Notes: a model not told the origin generated them from the sequence alone. A stretch of DNA of 64,000 nt from Bugula neritina (GCA_964035545.1 OZ037766.1:15206722-15270721); one strand, 5' to 3'. Numbered from the stretch's first letter, positions 42,601 through 49,955 are shown. Translations and numbers: made by a program.

Positions 42601-45600
42601 TGAGAATCGTTTCTGGCACCCTTATCTTCAACAGATTTGTTATCAGGTGCATGAGTTCCTTGCTTGTGATCTTTTTCTATTCCTGCATGCTTTACATCAT
42701 GATGGGATGTATTCACACGCACAGCAGCTCTTGGAATGTAATTATGCTGATTCTCTGGATAATTTGTCTGATGGACATCCCCGTGAAGCTCTTCAAGTGA
42801 GTGTTGTTGAAGGGGGCCATGAAGTTGAAGTAACTGAGCATCATGACCTGTGTCAGCCTGTCGTTGTTCTACACCCGAGTTATTTCTTTCATTAGATGTT
42901 TCAGTGTGAGGCCAATCATTGATACCCATAATAGAATCATGTGTCTTGGCAGCTGATTTTATTTGTTGCATTTTACGAAGATGGTCTGGGGACTCATCTT
43001 GTCTAGGAACTGCATCTTGAGAACGCAGTTCATCTGCCCTAGAATCAGGTTGTCCAGGATACCCTGAGGCTGCGCCAGGTTGTCCAGGATACCCTGAGGC
43101 TGTGCCAGGTTGTCCAGAATAATCAGGGGCTGTGCCAGGTTGTCCAGAATACCCCGAGGCTGTGCCAGGTTGTCCGGAATAATCGGGGGCTGTGCCAGGT
43201 TGTCCAGAATATTCTCGGGCTGTGCCAGGTTGTCCGGAATAATCGGGGGCTCTGCCAGGTTTTCCAACATAATCTGGAGCTGTGCTGGGTTGTTTGGAAT
43301 AATCAGGGGCTGTGCCAGGTTGTCTGGAATAATCAGGGGCTGTGCTGGGTTGTTTGGAATAATCAGAGGCTGTGCCGGGTTTTCCAATATAATCTGGAGC
43401 TGTGCCAGGTTGTCCGGAATATTCTCGGGGTGTGTCAGACTGTTCAGAATACTTTTGGAATGGGCCAGGTTGTCCAGGATAGAAAGGAGGTTGTGGAGGT
43501 TGTCTGAAGTCATTTAGATTTGGCTCTATTTGTCCAGGATAGTTATGAACAAGATCAGCCTGTCTAGGGTAGTGTGAATCAGAACCACCATGATGTTCAT
43601 GATGCTGCTGAGTAGCACAGTCTTCTTTGCCATCAGAAAATGAAGAAGTTTGAGATGTTCTTAAATGTCCAGGCTGTTCTATGTTATGAAAGAAAGCATG
43701 CTCTTCATGGCCAGTCTTCGCTTTTGTTGATCGTGGCAAACTTTCAGGTGGCAATGAAGGCATGGAAAAACTCAAATCTAAGCTATGGGGTGGTTCAGAA
43801 GTGCCAGGAAATGTCTTGCTAAGCCAAGCTTGACCTGGCTTTGCCTTACCATCACCATCAGCATCAACTTCCTTTTGAGCAGAAACCAAAGAATCAGAAA
43901 TATTGCTTTGGTTATTCTCCTCCCCGGGTCCTCTAAGTTCATGCTCAGGGAAAGGATTCACCTTAGAATAGAATGAATGCTCTCCAGCAGGCAGACTGGA
44001 AGCCCCTTCAGAATGAGAAGGAAGGAGAACAATGGCATTAGACTCGCTGTCAGCTTCTGTCTTTGGTGATTTTGTAGCCAACTCATCGGCATCTGTGAAT
44101 TGCAAAACAAATCTCTAAGCAGTGTACTAAAGTAAAAGTATGTGAATGACCATCTGACACTCCCACAAGGCAAGATGACGCAGATTCAGTATACTATGCA
44201 AGAGTGATCTTCACTTTAATGTAAAGAGAGGGTGACTTCTGCTGTCCGCTATGAATTGTGAGCCTATTTAAATGTACTTATGAGAAGGGAACAAAAAATT
44301 TAAGAGTTTAAAAGATGTGTTCATTCCGATTAGGTGTTATGAACTTTTGTAAAATAATATTCTTCAGGTATTGTTTTACAAGTTTCAGTTGTTAATATAT
44401 TGAAGCATAAACTTTATGTTCTTGGCTAAGGAAGTAAAGACTCTAATAATGAAGAGTACTATAGAATAGGCTGAATTATCAAATACACAATAAATAAGTA
44501 TCACATACAGTTATAATAATTTAATGTAGTCTTGAATACTATTTTGCTACGTTTCCAAGCTTCATGCAAAACGGAACCACAAATTCATGTATTCCAGAGC
44601 ATCTAATCGCATAATGCAAAGTAATGTAAACAAAGTGATTGTTTATTGAAAGACTGTAGCTGGGATTGACATGCATTACATATAAAAAGTGGAGTTACGA
44701 TTCATACCTTCTCCAGGCTGTAGAGACCTCTTGGGGCGTGATGGATGTCCAGTATTAGCCTGGTTTTCTCTGTAATCAATCATATACAATGTCTGATGAA
44801 CTTTTATACAACAAGAAAACGGTGCACTAACACATAGTAGCAATGTAAAGTTGTAATAATATAAGCTATCATTCAGCAGCATAGCATATGCATTTGTAAA
44901 ATGTCTTCACAGACTCCTCCCTAGTCCCGAAAAAGTAATACTAGTGAACCAACAATTTTCATAAAACTTAAGCAAAATATTAGACCAATGAATGAGTGCA
45001 AAGTTTTCTTTCTGAGGATTTAAGTAGTGGTGAAAGAGTATTGTAATAGTGAAGTTACTCTGGTGATGTCATACATGAGTAGCTGAATTCGAATATAATG
45101 TTAAAGGTAGACAATGTTGGTAGGTTTTTCACAAGTCAAATAGAAGTAGCTTTCTAGATTACTTGTTTAACTAAAATGGAATAGCTAGGAAGACCAGGTA
45201 AACATGTTTAATCTGTAACAATAGAAACATGAAACTAGACAAGGTTAAAGTTTTATTTCTTATGAACCAATATGCCATGCTCTCAGAGATGTACGAGTGT
45301 ATCATCAGAACAGCGAAAACCAGAAAAACAACGTTCACTGGGATCCTATCAGAACTCACCTGTCCCCAACCATAACCCATGAATCTGACATGTCCTGAGT
45401 ACTATCTGTAGAAAGTGGACCTTCAGCAACAGGAAGTCCATCACTAGTGGGCGGGCCTTCAGCAACAGGAAGTCGATCACTAGTGGGCGGTCCTTCAGCA
45501 ACAGGAAGTCCAGCACTAGTGGGTGAGCCTTCTTCATCAGGTGAGTTTGTATCAGCAGGCAGCTCTCCATCAGCAGGTAAGCTAATGCTAGTAGGTGAAC

Positions 45601-48600
45601 CAACACCAGAAGTGGGTGAATCAGGTGGATAATTAGAACCAGGTTGGTCACCACTGTTGTCAACAGGTTCAACAGGCTGGGCGCCAGTGCTTGACTCTCC
45701 AGATGATCCACCTTGGGTTTCCTCGACTGAAATACATCAAGACATTTGGTAGTTCATCAATACATGTAAAGCAAATGCAGTTTTACAATGAAATCGGTCT
45801 GCTGCTATACACTGTGAATGCAATAGCACAAAGCTATGTTATGGTTTAGTCATTTCAACTTGAACTAAAGTGAAACTGCTGTACATGGAAACTTCCAAGT
45901 GTACTTAACATTATATAAACACTTTATCTTTTATCAAAGCTATATCTATTGAGATGGTGACATTCATAGTGATAATGGAATGCAACTTAAAAATAAGATA
46001 ACATGAATATTACAAAGGTTGATGGGAGGAGGTGAAGCAGTAAAAGAGAAATTGGGAAAAACTTTTATCCAGCCATTACAGTGAGGGCAAAGTTGCAAAC
46101 ATGCCAGATAGTTTACAGAAATATGCAGGATGCATAATTCTTGTAAACCCATTGAAATGACTTTCATTGCTATGTATCGTAATACTATGGTATTAATTTC
46201 AGGAAATGCTACATCTTGTTTCTTCGCAAGAAATTAAGGAGTGAGGGTGTGAAAGAGAGGCAGAATCATAACCTGATACTATGTGATGTTGAACTGATCA
46301 TAGTATAATACATTTATACAGTCTTGTATGTTCCAAGCTATGTTGGCAATAACCAAGAAATTTCAATCTAGCCTGAAATTGTTAATCTAATATAATGTCT
46401 AGTTTGAGACATAGTAAGAAATGTCGAAATTTGCATAACTTCAAAAGAGTTTCTGTTACAACACAGGCTATTTGAGATTCCGTTAATGCTATATCTATTC
46501 ACCAAGCTATAACAACACAGTATTCTCAGAGACTGTGACACTCAACAAATGAGATGATATATTTCTAATCTATTTCTAATCAACTGCATAAACATCACTT
46601 TATTACCTTCTCCTGTTAGACCATCTACTTGCTGAAGTTGTGATAGAGGAGACTGTGTGATATCACTTCCTGCTTTCAATGATGAAATTGATTGAGCTCT
46701 GTTAGCACTTACAGCTCCACCACTAAAATAAATAGCAGTTTATTAAAAAATAAAATAATAAAAGCAACAAATTCGAACGTTACAGTTCATACATAAATAC
46801 ATTTGCAGAATAGTTGCTGTAGCTTTACTTGTGAGTCTGTTAGGCGATAATAGCAATCACAGCTGCTTAAAATGGATCTTCTAAAACAGTAGTGAAAGTA
46901 TAATAAAACCAGAAGCAATATTGTTCACTTATTCACTCACTGAGTAGTGTGTGCTTGCTGGTGCTGAAAGGGTGTGACTGGTTTAGCTGGAGACCCAGGT
47001 GATGTCATAGTGTCGTAGCTAGAGATGTTAGCCACACCACCTGTAGAAGGTAGGCTGGCATTGGTAACCATACTATCCAGCATGCTGTCTGACATGCTCT
47101 GATCTACAGTCATCCCTGTGAACATTAAATAACATTTGCAGTAAATTTTATGCTACACAAGATAAACAGGTCATAGGTCGTAACTTAATAAGTAATGTTA
47201 GCCTGTTCAGTGAGTACTTTGAATTAAACACAAATTTTCAACAACAAAAACATCCCTGTTCAGAAATAATTCTTTTGAAAACCCAAAGTCTAAGAGCTAT
47301 ACATTGTATGCTTATAGCTCGTATGACTAATTATATAGCTAGCTGCATATTTGCCAAGTGTTGTAGGTTATTTTCAAAAATTGGATGCCGTTTCATAAAG
47401 GAAAATATGACAAGCAGTATTTAGGACTCCTGGCAATTTTTACAACAGCTGACGGCCAACATTTTCAAGGTTTGTACAATATAGAAGCAATTAGAGAAAA
47501 TGAAGAATGGTAAGGCTGCTGGACCCGATGAGTTCTCGCTGGAGATAGTGAAGAAGCTTGGAGACCTTGGCCTTGACTGGATTACAGCGGTACTAAGGGA
47601 GGTGCAGGATGAAGGTATACCAGAAGAATTAAGGAGAAGCAAGATAACACCAATATACAAACAGAAGGGGGACCCCTTGGGCTGCGGTAATTACAGAGGG
47701 CTCAAACTGCTGAGCCACTGTCTCAAGCTAAGGGAGAGGGTAGTGAGGAATAGGATTAGAGACTTGGTAAAAATATCGGACAGGCAATATGGATTCCAAC
47801 CTGGAAAGTCAACAGTAAAACCAATGTTCTGCCTCCGGATGTTACAGGAGAAGATGAGAGAATATCAAACAGACATTCACATGGCATTCGTTGATCTAGA
47901 AAAAGCGTACGATACGGTGCCACGAGACCTCATATGGTACTGTTTAAGAAAGAAAGATGGTACCAGAGCATTATGTTAGGATTATCCGGGATATACACAA
48001 GAACTGCACTACATCAGTTACAACTAGTGAAGGAGCAACAGAAGAGATAGACATCGAAGTGGGGTTGCACCAGGGATCTGCGTTGAGTACTTTTCTGTTT
48101 ATAGTCATATTGGATGTAATCTCAGAAGAAATAGACGAGGAAACAGCGTGGGCAATGCTCTTTGCAGATGACCTAGTTATTTGCGATAGAGAGGGAGGGC
48201 GGGTAGAAGAGAGATTAGAGACATGACATGGACATCTAGAGGACGCAGGTCTCAAGGTGAGCCAGAAGTAAACTGAGCATCTTCCACCAAAAGAAAGCAC
48301 CATCAGGATCAGAATGAAGAGATATGACCAAGAAGATTACACTGAGCTACCAACAACAAACAAGTTCAAGTATTTAGAGACGGTAATAGATCAGGATGGA
48401 GGCTGTGAGGCAGAAGTCACAAAGAAGAATAAGTGCAGCGTGGGATAGCTGGAGGGACCTATCAGGAATTCTGTGTGATAACAAAGTGCCTAAGCAACTG
48501 AAGGTATTCCTCTACAAAACAATCATAAAACCAACACTGATGTATGGCAATGAAACATGGCCCATCACCCAGAGGCAAGAACAAAGAATAGAGGCAACAC

Positions 48601-49701
48601 ATACATGGAATAAATTGGGAGGATCATGTTAGGAATGAAGACATAAGGAGCGAAGCTAAGGTTAAGCCTGTGTCTAGGCATATAAGGAAGAGAAGACTTC
48701 AGTGGTATGGTCATGTGCAGAGGAGAGATAGTGAAGAGGATATTAAATATATGACTGAGTTAAAAATAGAGGGGAAGAGAAAGAGAGGACGGCCCAAACG
48801 AAGATGGATGGACACGATAAGAGATGATATGAAGCGTTGGGGCCTTAAAGCAGAGGGTGCAGAAGACCGGGAAAGATGGCAGATGCTGCAGAAGACCGGG
48901 AAAGATGGCAGATGCTGATAGAGATTGGAAGCCTGCAGACCGGTCACCCGTACAGGACTACGACCGTATAGGTGTGAAAGGTTTGAAAGTACAATATAGG
49001 TATAGCACACAGCTTAGCAACAGACTTAGCTATTGTTAGAAAAGGTAATTTCCCTATTCAAAAATTTCCAGGGAAAGTATTTTATTAGCAACTAGTCGGT
49101 GTATATCCTAGTTTGGCATTGTCACCAAGCCTCAAGTATTTAAAAGTAATTACAATTTATGCAAACTATACTCTAATTTTGTCAACAAATTAAAAATAAA
49201 ACTATTATTGATGTAACTAGTTCATATGAACTTACCTGTGATATAATTATAACCACAATAAGCACATACATTGGCCAACTTATTGGTTTTAGGAGACCTT
49301 ACTCGCTCTTCACCACACTCAGGACATTGTAATACTTCAGAATGCTGCTGTGTGGTTATCGCCACTTGTTTTCCACAAAAGGAACAAAATTTGGGGTATT
49401 TTCCTGTTGAACTCTTTATAATATCCTCTCCGCAATGAGAACATTGGAGAGTTGGCACTTTCAAAACCTCAAAAGGGTTGGTTGGCTCATCACACTCAGG
49501 ACAATTTTTAGGATATTGGCCTTTCTTATTTTTCGACAGTTCCTCACCACAGTGAGGACATTTAACTACTTCCGCAGTTTGGACTTCAGGAACAGGCTCA
49601 TTACACTCTGGGCAAAATTTGGGATAAACCCCTTTTTTGTTTTTCCTTATGACGTCACCACATTTAGCATTGGGACAGTGTAGTTGCTCTTTGTCAGCCA
49701 T
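569..49701 (-). CDS. RNF213: RNF213-like giant AAA+ ATPase / E3 ligase, gene A (about 70 exons, 3' end open)
   Basis: Hand splicing gives about 4,520 residues to the stop at 1579, or a longer protein that leaves the window through the exon at 569-695. The order of domains, the AAA3 and AAA4 signature motifs and long colinear similarity to remembered human RNF213 (about 5,200 residues) identify the family. RNF213 is a cytosolic dynein-like AAA+ E3 ligase that acts on lipid droplets and on invading microbes. The first ATG (MADKEQ) is preferred over the ATG at 49728 because a pyrimidine-rich acceptor (ctgtag) lies 8 bases upstream of it, implying an untranslated first exon. Exon lists are given in the block entries. 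All junctions close in phase, but three sites are weak: the donors at 40814 and 28062, and the GC donor at 1584. RNA evidence would be needed to fix the 5' end and the 3' end. No frameshift or internal stop was found in the 69 upstream exons. Confidence 0.9.
1579..3698 (-). CDS. RNF213: Gene A exons 64-69: post-AAA4 region up to alternative end
   Basis: Exons 3581-3698, 3285-3479, 3004-3146, 2528-2739, 2092-2288 and 1584(1579)-1791 encode about residues 4162-4520. TAFIGYSTET, LLLNLPRGE and WSCVHIDDP match the stretch between AAA4 and the E3 module of RNF213. An acidic run (DDDNEDDDND) and an EEP-rich patch follow. The last exon can read to TAG at 1579-1581 (...LLKKLLTKDKG), with an AATAAA on this strand at about 1515-1520. 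It can also splice from AAAG|GCTAGT at 1584 to the exon at 569-695. The second reading continues the homology and keeps phase, so I think the stop is probably not the usual end. Confidence 0.85.
4049..4252 (-). CDS. RNF213: Gene A exon 63: RING-like Cys/His cassette exon inside the AAA core
   Basis: This 204-base exon encodes residues 4094-4162 with Cys4097, 4101, 4104, 4116, His4119, Cys4124, 4125, 4138 and 4143. The spacing C-x2-C-x11-C-x2-H-x4-C...C-x4-C is like a RING finger. The closing CPVEDC resembles the CPxxxC end of RING1 in RBR ligases more than a classical RING. The exon has good splice sites (attcacag|GAATG and AACAG|GTAATT) and starts and ends in the same phase. If it is left out, the neighbours join as LIYR-QYFENSS..., which then reads like ordinary RNF213. 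Zinc binding is likely; ubiquitin ligase activity is not shown. It could instead be a structural zinc knot. Confidence 0.75.
4362..7184 (-). CDS. RNF213: Gene A exons 55-62: AAA4, second catalytic ATPase site
   Basis: Exons 6953-7184, 6633-6803, 6343-6518, 6117-6263, 5697-5936, 5164-5302, 4859-5052 and 4362-4538 encode about residues 3602-4094. Walker A GKPGSSKS is at 3647-3654 (Lys3653). Walker B VVVLDEVGLAED includes Asp3722-Glu3723. The sensor segment FVGISNWALDPAKMNRG is nearly identical to the vertebrate protein. Family landmarks SRYLLILTEN, LYESLYDALNQYF and FPIPLINRLEKHY follow. For exon 5164-5302 the acceptor was placed at 5302 (gattgtag|AATGG) because the earlier AG gives a stop. Both ATPase centres of this copy therefore appear functional. 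Confidence 0.93.
7469..9070. mobile_element. Older palindromic MITE copy, interrupted
   Basis: The left end (GAGTCATTTTACTTAATT...AGCTATTTTTCA) matches the left arm of the palindrome at 49956-50375. After the nested transposon it resumes with the shared core CTAATTTTGCTTGATTTCC and its inverted partner near 8990-9050. Similarity is partial and the right end is soft. Confidence 0.55.
7540..8843. mobile_element. Non-autonomous DNA transposon with 24-base TIRs and TA target duplication
   Basis: The left end TAGGGGAGAGTAGGGATAGTTGAA and the reverse complement of the right end agree at 22 of 24 positions, and both ends sit in a TA. The inside repeats motifs such as GTTGAACC and GGTTCAACCTGCCCC but codes for no transposase that I can recognise. 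A 78-residue frame at 8459-8695 has no known features. It is nested in an older MITE (7469-9070). Confidence 0.75.
9431..13204 (-). CDS. RNF213: Gene A exons 47-54: AAA3, catalytic ATPase site
   Basis: Exons 13078-13204, 12500-12616, 11583-11740, 11285-11367, 11030-11199, 10664-10768, 10074-10256 and 9431-9618 encode about residues 3225-3601. Walker A GETGCGKT is at 3234-3241 (Lys3240). Walker B ILFFDEAN ends in Asp3317-Glu3318. The sensor-1 strand IIAACNPYRK follows. This matches one of the two ATP-hydrolysing rings of RNF213, and every catalytic residue is present, so the site should be active. After the lid, an acidic DDEEEQAD stretch is specific to this copy as far as I can tell. The intron 13205-14085 carries a 31-base minisatellite and intron 12617-13077 carries a hAT-like MITE. 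Confidence 0.93.
12700..12934. mobile_element. hAT-like MITE, 235 bases
   Basis: Ends CAGAGGCGGGCAACT and AGTTGCCCACCCCTT are imperfect inverted repeats of the CAGGGGTGGGCAAC type seen in hAT elements. They are flanked by the 8-base target duplication ctctagat / ctccagat (7 of 8). There is no coding capacity. It lies in intron 12617-13077 of gene A. Confidence 0.7.
13521..13892. repeat. 31-base minisatellite, about 12 units
   Basis: Unit of the form GTATGACTAATATCTTATCT + CAGTATCTAAT, with few differences between copies. It lies in intron 13205-14085, between the AAA3 P-loop exon and the exon before it. A higher-order repeat of about six units is visible: the variant block with CTTATCTCAGTATATGAT recurs. 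Confidence 0.9.
14086..17580 (-). CDS. RNF213: Gene A exons 38-46: AAA2 with degenerate P-loop
   Basis: Exons 17349-17580, 17040-17171, 16832-16934, 16536-16689, 16152-16320, 15160-15219, 14851-14983, 14364-14496 and 14086-14277 encode about residues 2789-3224. A P-loop remnant RAGVGKSL sits at about 2799-2806. It keeps GKS but lacks the leading glycine, just as I recall for vertebrate AAA2, which binds nucleotide but is not thought to cycle. The final exon ends in YVLTMDNAKKILAIHQRLR, the helix that leads into AAA3. A 453-base MITE lies in intron 15220-16151. Confidence 0.88.
15668..16120. mobile_element. MITE with perfect 19-base TIRs, 453 bases
   Basis: TAAAGTTGCGTTTATACCT at 15668-15686 is exactly reverse-complemented at 16102-16120, and the outermost TA may be the target duplication. 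The inside has no ORF. It lies in intron 15220-16151 of gene A, about 30 bases from the next exon. Confidence 0.7.
17613..18010. repeat. Intronic tandem duplication, unit about 210 bases
   Basis: The block GTATTACACAATCAGCAAAT through AATTACTTTTCACAAATACA recurs from about 17838 as GTATTACACAACTAGCAAAT through AATTACTTTCTACAAAT. Identity is moderate with small gaps. It lies in intron 17581-18068. Confidence 0.75.
18069..23006 (-). CDS. RNF213: Gene A exons 27-37: stalk to AAA1 region
   Basis: Exons 22770-23006, 22358-22507, 22072-22236, 21588-21853, 20839-20941, 20489-20747, 20193-20328, 19995-20116, 19301-19384, 18635-18741 and 18069-18388 encode about residues 2140-2788. Landmarks shared with vertebrate RNF213 include STFVDLAG, LTGYTPLLYDFD and NEVLICNKKTRCEE. 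AAA1 lacks a P-loop, as in the family, and is taken to be structural. The acceptor of exon 22770-23006 was set at 23006 (attctcaag|TGG), which gives an open in-phase join; a nearer AG at about 22989 is possible. The upstream intron holds the CR1/Jockey-like LINE. Confidence 0.88.
23256..23993 (+). CDS. LINE ORF1 protein, coiled coil plus FP-like C-terminal domain
   Basis: The 245-residue protein begins with a Ser/Thr-rich stretch. About residues 20-95 are a heptad-rich coiled coil, probably for trimerisation. The C-terminal half, from about KIYRIRQTKRIVVKF to YVWTFAQRIYLRR, resembles the baculovirus FP-type domain found in ORF1 of several arthropod and mollusc LINEs. No zinc knuckle is present. 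It should bind element RNA and act as chaperone in the RNP. The frame is intact and is followed 50 bases later by ORF2. Confidence 0.7.
   Translation: MRSTRSTKSTSEDEVTLKTLDNKLDLVLSEFSSIKSRLTAIENTQKEFEKSLEFVHQETRKNDYNISRIENSVKHVEQKLEEYKSLDERIETSEHHERAKCVELNGIEYNKDEDLMTGFDRIIKNLKMTSISTTQDIDKIYRIRQTKRIVVKFVHTNKRDTFFHTYRKSIMSTKQLGFQTDSKIFINEVLSSKQRDLFWKTRNFKKSNNYKYVWTFAQRIYLRRTPDSEAIQINDVNDLENLKCV
24044..25420 (+). CDS. LINE ORF2, APE endonuclease half (frameshifted before RT)
   Basis: The 458-residue frame opens with an apurinic-type endonuclease: NFNIQSIRNK, LTETWL, VVGDIN, LDHILLN and SDHLPTF carry the expected catalytic Asn, Glu, Asp and His residues. A basic linker follows. The frame breaks at a run of nine A (25408-25416): the reading goes to KN-stop instead of moving into KKTDESQIIE in the next frame. 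One-base slippage in the run, real or a sequencing error, explains it. Confidence 0.85.
   Translation: MHEINCTAYDIFSFNKLEVNNSTFSLLNFNIQSIRNKFSHFEYFLNTFSNPFDVICLTETWLNDDEIQFFKLEGYDFVGSQRLGRGGGVGAYVRCGLGADTKAVSLSGADVLSLVLHSQASKSSHFRLTIIYRQPGASSTDAFLSDLEAYISHDSSPHIVVGDINIDTLDMNVSDTYSTTISTYAFYNAITLPTRISSSRASCLDHILLNFSCINGKSGTIESDLSDHLPTFVTFQLNCSNRTNIVSDDMYRTINYSKLVSKINSFCWLKLFDDSQNCEVNYDIFITRLKFLIESCSQTIENNRPSKKFAQKPWITEHLLTQIKKKYALHKRVKKAPLNKKILKRYNAFRNNLNADLRTAKYDYFKAFISNCNSSQLWVLINEQTGKAKLNKRCFSSKLYSVEDSETMLDSNMDIANNFNLYFSTIAQKLASNFTNSNSDTYSMLTNITKEEFHLKKN
25419..26915 (+). pseudogene. LINE ORF2, reverse transcriptase half (out of frame with EN)
   Basis: The frame from the A-run to the stop at 26913-26915 has no internal stop. 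RT motifs in order are LPFYKKGS, NYRPISILP, QYGFRK, FIDFSKAFDTINH, CGVPQGSVLGP, FYADDTNLF (catalytic YADD) and FLGVQID. The C-terminal tail has the WNELP-type ending seen in CR1/Jockey RTs. It drives target-primed reverse transcription. Only the frameshift at 25408-25416 separates it from a full ORF2, so it is listed as a broken gene. Confidence 0.85.
27215..34542 (-). CDS. RNF213: Gene A exons 14-26: helical stalk / N-arm of RNF213
   Basis: Exons 34235-34542, 33810-34084, 33343-33561, 32964-33165, 32240-32301, 31851-32112, 30862-30960, 30649-30768, 28963-29122, 28565-28873, 28062-28334, 27616-27857 and 27215-27358 encode about residues 1248-2139. The segment opens with KEYTIYDGIVQLK, matching the start of the RNF213 N-arm, and continues as mostly alpha-helical sequence with no enzyme motif. 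A block with conserved CLPLDGVLACC is a good family landmark. The donor at 28062 (ACTA|GTGGTT) is weak but is the one that keeps frame. Introns in this block are small apart from 29123-30648 and 30961-31850, where nothing was recognised. Confidence 0.85.
29123..31850. other. Larger introns of gene A with nothing recognised
   Basis: Apart from exons 30649-30768 and 30862-30960, these introns (29123-30648, 30961-31850) show no second-strand gene, RNA gene or transposon that I can support. Confidence 0.5.
34959..35037. repeat. 79-base direct repeat, left copy (target-site duplication)
   Basis: Matches 38924-39002 at 77 of 79 positions, starting CGGAATAAAAGC and ending GAAGGCATTT. The two copies bracket the LINE exactly. 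Confidence 0.9.
35038..38923 (-). mobile_element. Decayed non-LTR retrotransposon with C2H2-tailed ORF
   Basis: A single EN-RT reading frame, with about 600 bases of 5' leader (38317-38923) and a 3' end of the form GACACACAC, is flanked by a 79-base direct repeat. It sits in the presumed LTR inside intron 34543-39202. The clade is not fixed; the APE endonuclease, the Y-ADD RT and the C-terminal CxxC...HxxxH finger suggest an RTE-like or Ingi/Vingi-like line. Confidence 0.8.
35137..38316 (-). pseudogene. EN-RT polyprotein pseudogene of the decayed LINE
   Basis: The endonuclease (37441-38316) starts NIATWNVRTM and carries AALQETRL, VLGDFNARVG and the DHRLI end motif. The RT covers 35137-37053: YKKGNRADCGNYRGISLL, FIDLKKAFDTVHRP, GVKQGCVIAPTLF and LQYADDNM (catalytic YADD). 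A C-terminal CPHCGKLCRSRIGLVSHLRTH finger closes the protein. The frame is broken by two frameshifts (about 37400 and 37050) and one in-frame TGA at 36311-36313, so it is dead. Confidence 0.85.
38924..39002. repeat. 79-base direct repeat, right copy (target-site duplication)
   Basis: Partner of 34959-35037. The two differences (T/A and C/T) give a rough sign of age. Confidence 0.9.
39203..42269 (-). CDS. RNF213: Gene A exons 7-13: basic patch and carbohydrate-binding-like beta domain
   Basis: Exons 42207-42269, 41915-42070, 41644-41721, 40814-41127, 40111-40178, 39645-39776 and 39203-39369 encode about residues 922-1247. The first part has an acidic run followed by a basic KKRRKK patch that could act in nuclear or nucleic-acid contacts. 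The second part contains alternating hydrophobic strands ending in VQYKYLIFD and YEYEWLGE. That is the pattern of the CBM20-like starch-binding domain reported in the N-terminal part of RNF213. The donor of exon 40814-41127 is weak (GGA|GTAAAA). A stronger site 13 bases further on (GCAA|GTAATG) would put the next exon out of frame, so I chose the in-phase one. Confidence 0.7.
42515..44092 (-). CDS. RNF213: Gene A exon 6: large low-complexity exon with decapeptide repeat
   Basis: This 1,578-base exon, the largest in the gene, encodes about residues 396-921. Its centre (about residues 605-755) is a run of imperfect ten-residue repeats of the type SGQPGTAPDY, with variants SGYPGQ, KPG and REY. 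The flanks are rich in His, Gln, Ser and acidic residues. No domain is visible. Gly-Pro spacing recalls collagen, but the period is ten, not three, so it is not collagen. Acceptor (aattcacag|ATGCC) and donor (GGAAG|GTAATT) are both good. The repeat is probably length-variable between alleles. Confidence 0.8.
43030..43450 (-). repeat. Coding minisatellite, 30-base unit, about 14 units
   Basis: In-frame repeat in gene A exon 6 encoding ten-residue units such as SGQPGTAPDY. Differences between units are mostly third-base or chemically similar changes. The opposite-strand frames 43110-43517 and the shifted frame 42959-43513 are shadows. Confidence 0.9.
44708..47115 (-). CDS. RNF213: Gene A exons 2-5: disordered N-terminal linker
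   Basis: Exons 46941-47115, 46607-46722, 45360-45726 and 44708-44769 encode about residues 156-395. The sequence is rich in Ser, Thr, Pro, Gly, Asp and Gln and has no recognisable fold. The 367-base exon carries three copies of a 12-residue Pro/Ser repeat (PTSDGLPVAEGP-like, 36-base unit at about 45420-45535). A long open frame in another phase at 45349-45711 is a shadow of this repeat. Human RNF213 also has a long disordered stretch here, so presence of disorder is expected while sequence is not conserved. Confidence 0.75.
45420..45535 (-). repeat. Coding repeat, 36-base unit, three copies
   Basis: In-frame repeat in gene A exon 45360-45726 coding for GPPTSDGLPVAE-type units. Confidence 0.8.
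47490..49020 (+). mobile_element. 5'-truncated RTE-like LINE in gene A intron 1
   Basis: The element is on the plus strand in intron 47116-49235, antisense to gene A. Reading frames in three pieces cover RT and the C-terminal tail but no endonuclease. RT pieces include NGKAAGPDEF, GNYRGLKLLS, FVDLEKAYDTVPR, LHQGSALSTFLF and MLFADDLVI. The tail RRLQWYGHVQRRD...KRGRPKRRWMD is a signature of the RTE/BovB group. Ends are approximate. Confidence 0.85.
47500..48918 (+). pseudogene. RTE-like reverse transcriptase pseudogene (no endonuclease)
   Basis: Open pieces 47500-47979, 47957-48226, 48396-48632 and 48670-48918 sit in shifting frames, so there are at least three frameshifts. The catalytic FADD is retained. 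The conserved C-terminal block GRPKRRWMDTIRDDMKRWGL confirms the group. A short direct duplication (CAGATGCTGCAGAAGACCGG-type) near 48875-48915 adds to the decay. Confidence 0.8.
49236..49701 (-). CDS. RNF213: Gene A exon 1: four N-terminal zinc ribbons
   Basis: This exon encodes residues 1-155. It holds four copies of a paired-cysteine module of about 30-40 residues, each with CxxC (the first is C-x4-C, Cys9/Cys14) followed by a second CxxC (Cys30/Cys33). Between the pairs lies a basic turn such as KNKKGxYPKxC. These are zinc-ribbon knuckles. Vertebrate RNF213 has a single similar knuckle near its N-terminus, so the fourfold array looks like a local expansion; that comparison is from memory. 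The exon ends ...YNYITG at a good donor (ACAG|GTAAGT) and joins 46941-47115 in phase. The acceptor of this exon is near 49712, 5' of the ATG. Confidence 0.85.
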
Positions 49702-49955
49702 TATAGTGAAGCTACAGAGAAATATCAACTAATAAAAGTCAACTTCTTAAACAAAGCCAACTGTGCATAAAAAGAATTAAGCATTAAAAATCATTTGTTA
49801 GAGGAAACTGCATATGTTTGAATATTAAATACAGCAAGCTACGCTTGTAAAATATAGGCAGAATGTAAATTCCGCAACTCTTTGCCTGGATAAATGGAAT
49901 TAGGAGAATAAATATGGAGAGTACACAAGAACATATTCCATAAATACTATAACTG

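Noticed and set aside
42959-43513. 184-residue minus-strand frame with repeated DNLAQPLII units
   Set aside because: It is the repeat read in the wrong frame; the frame with SGQPGTAPDY joins its neighbours in phase.
43110-43517. 135-residue plus-strand frame rich in Ser, Arg and Gly-Cys repeats
   Set aside because: It is the antisense shadow of the 30-base coding repeat in gene A exon 6.
45349-45711. 120-residue Leu-rich minus-strand frame, superficially membrane-like
   Set aside because: Another phase of the same exon encodes the Pro/Ser repeat and joins both neighbouring exons correctly.
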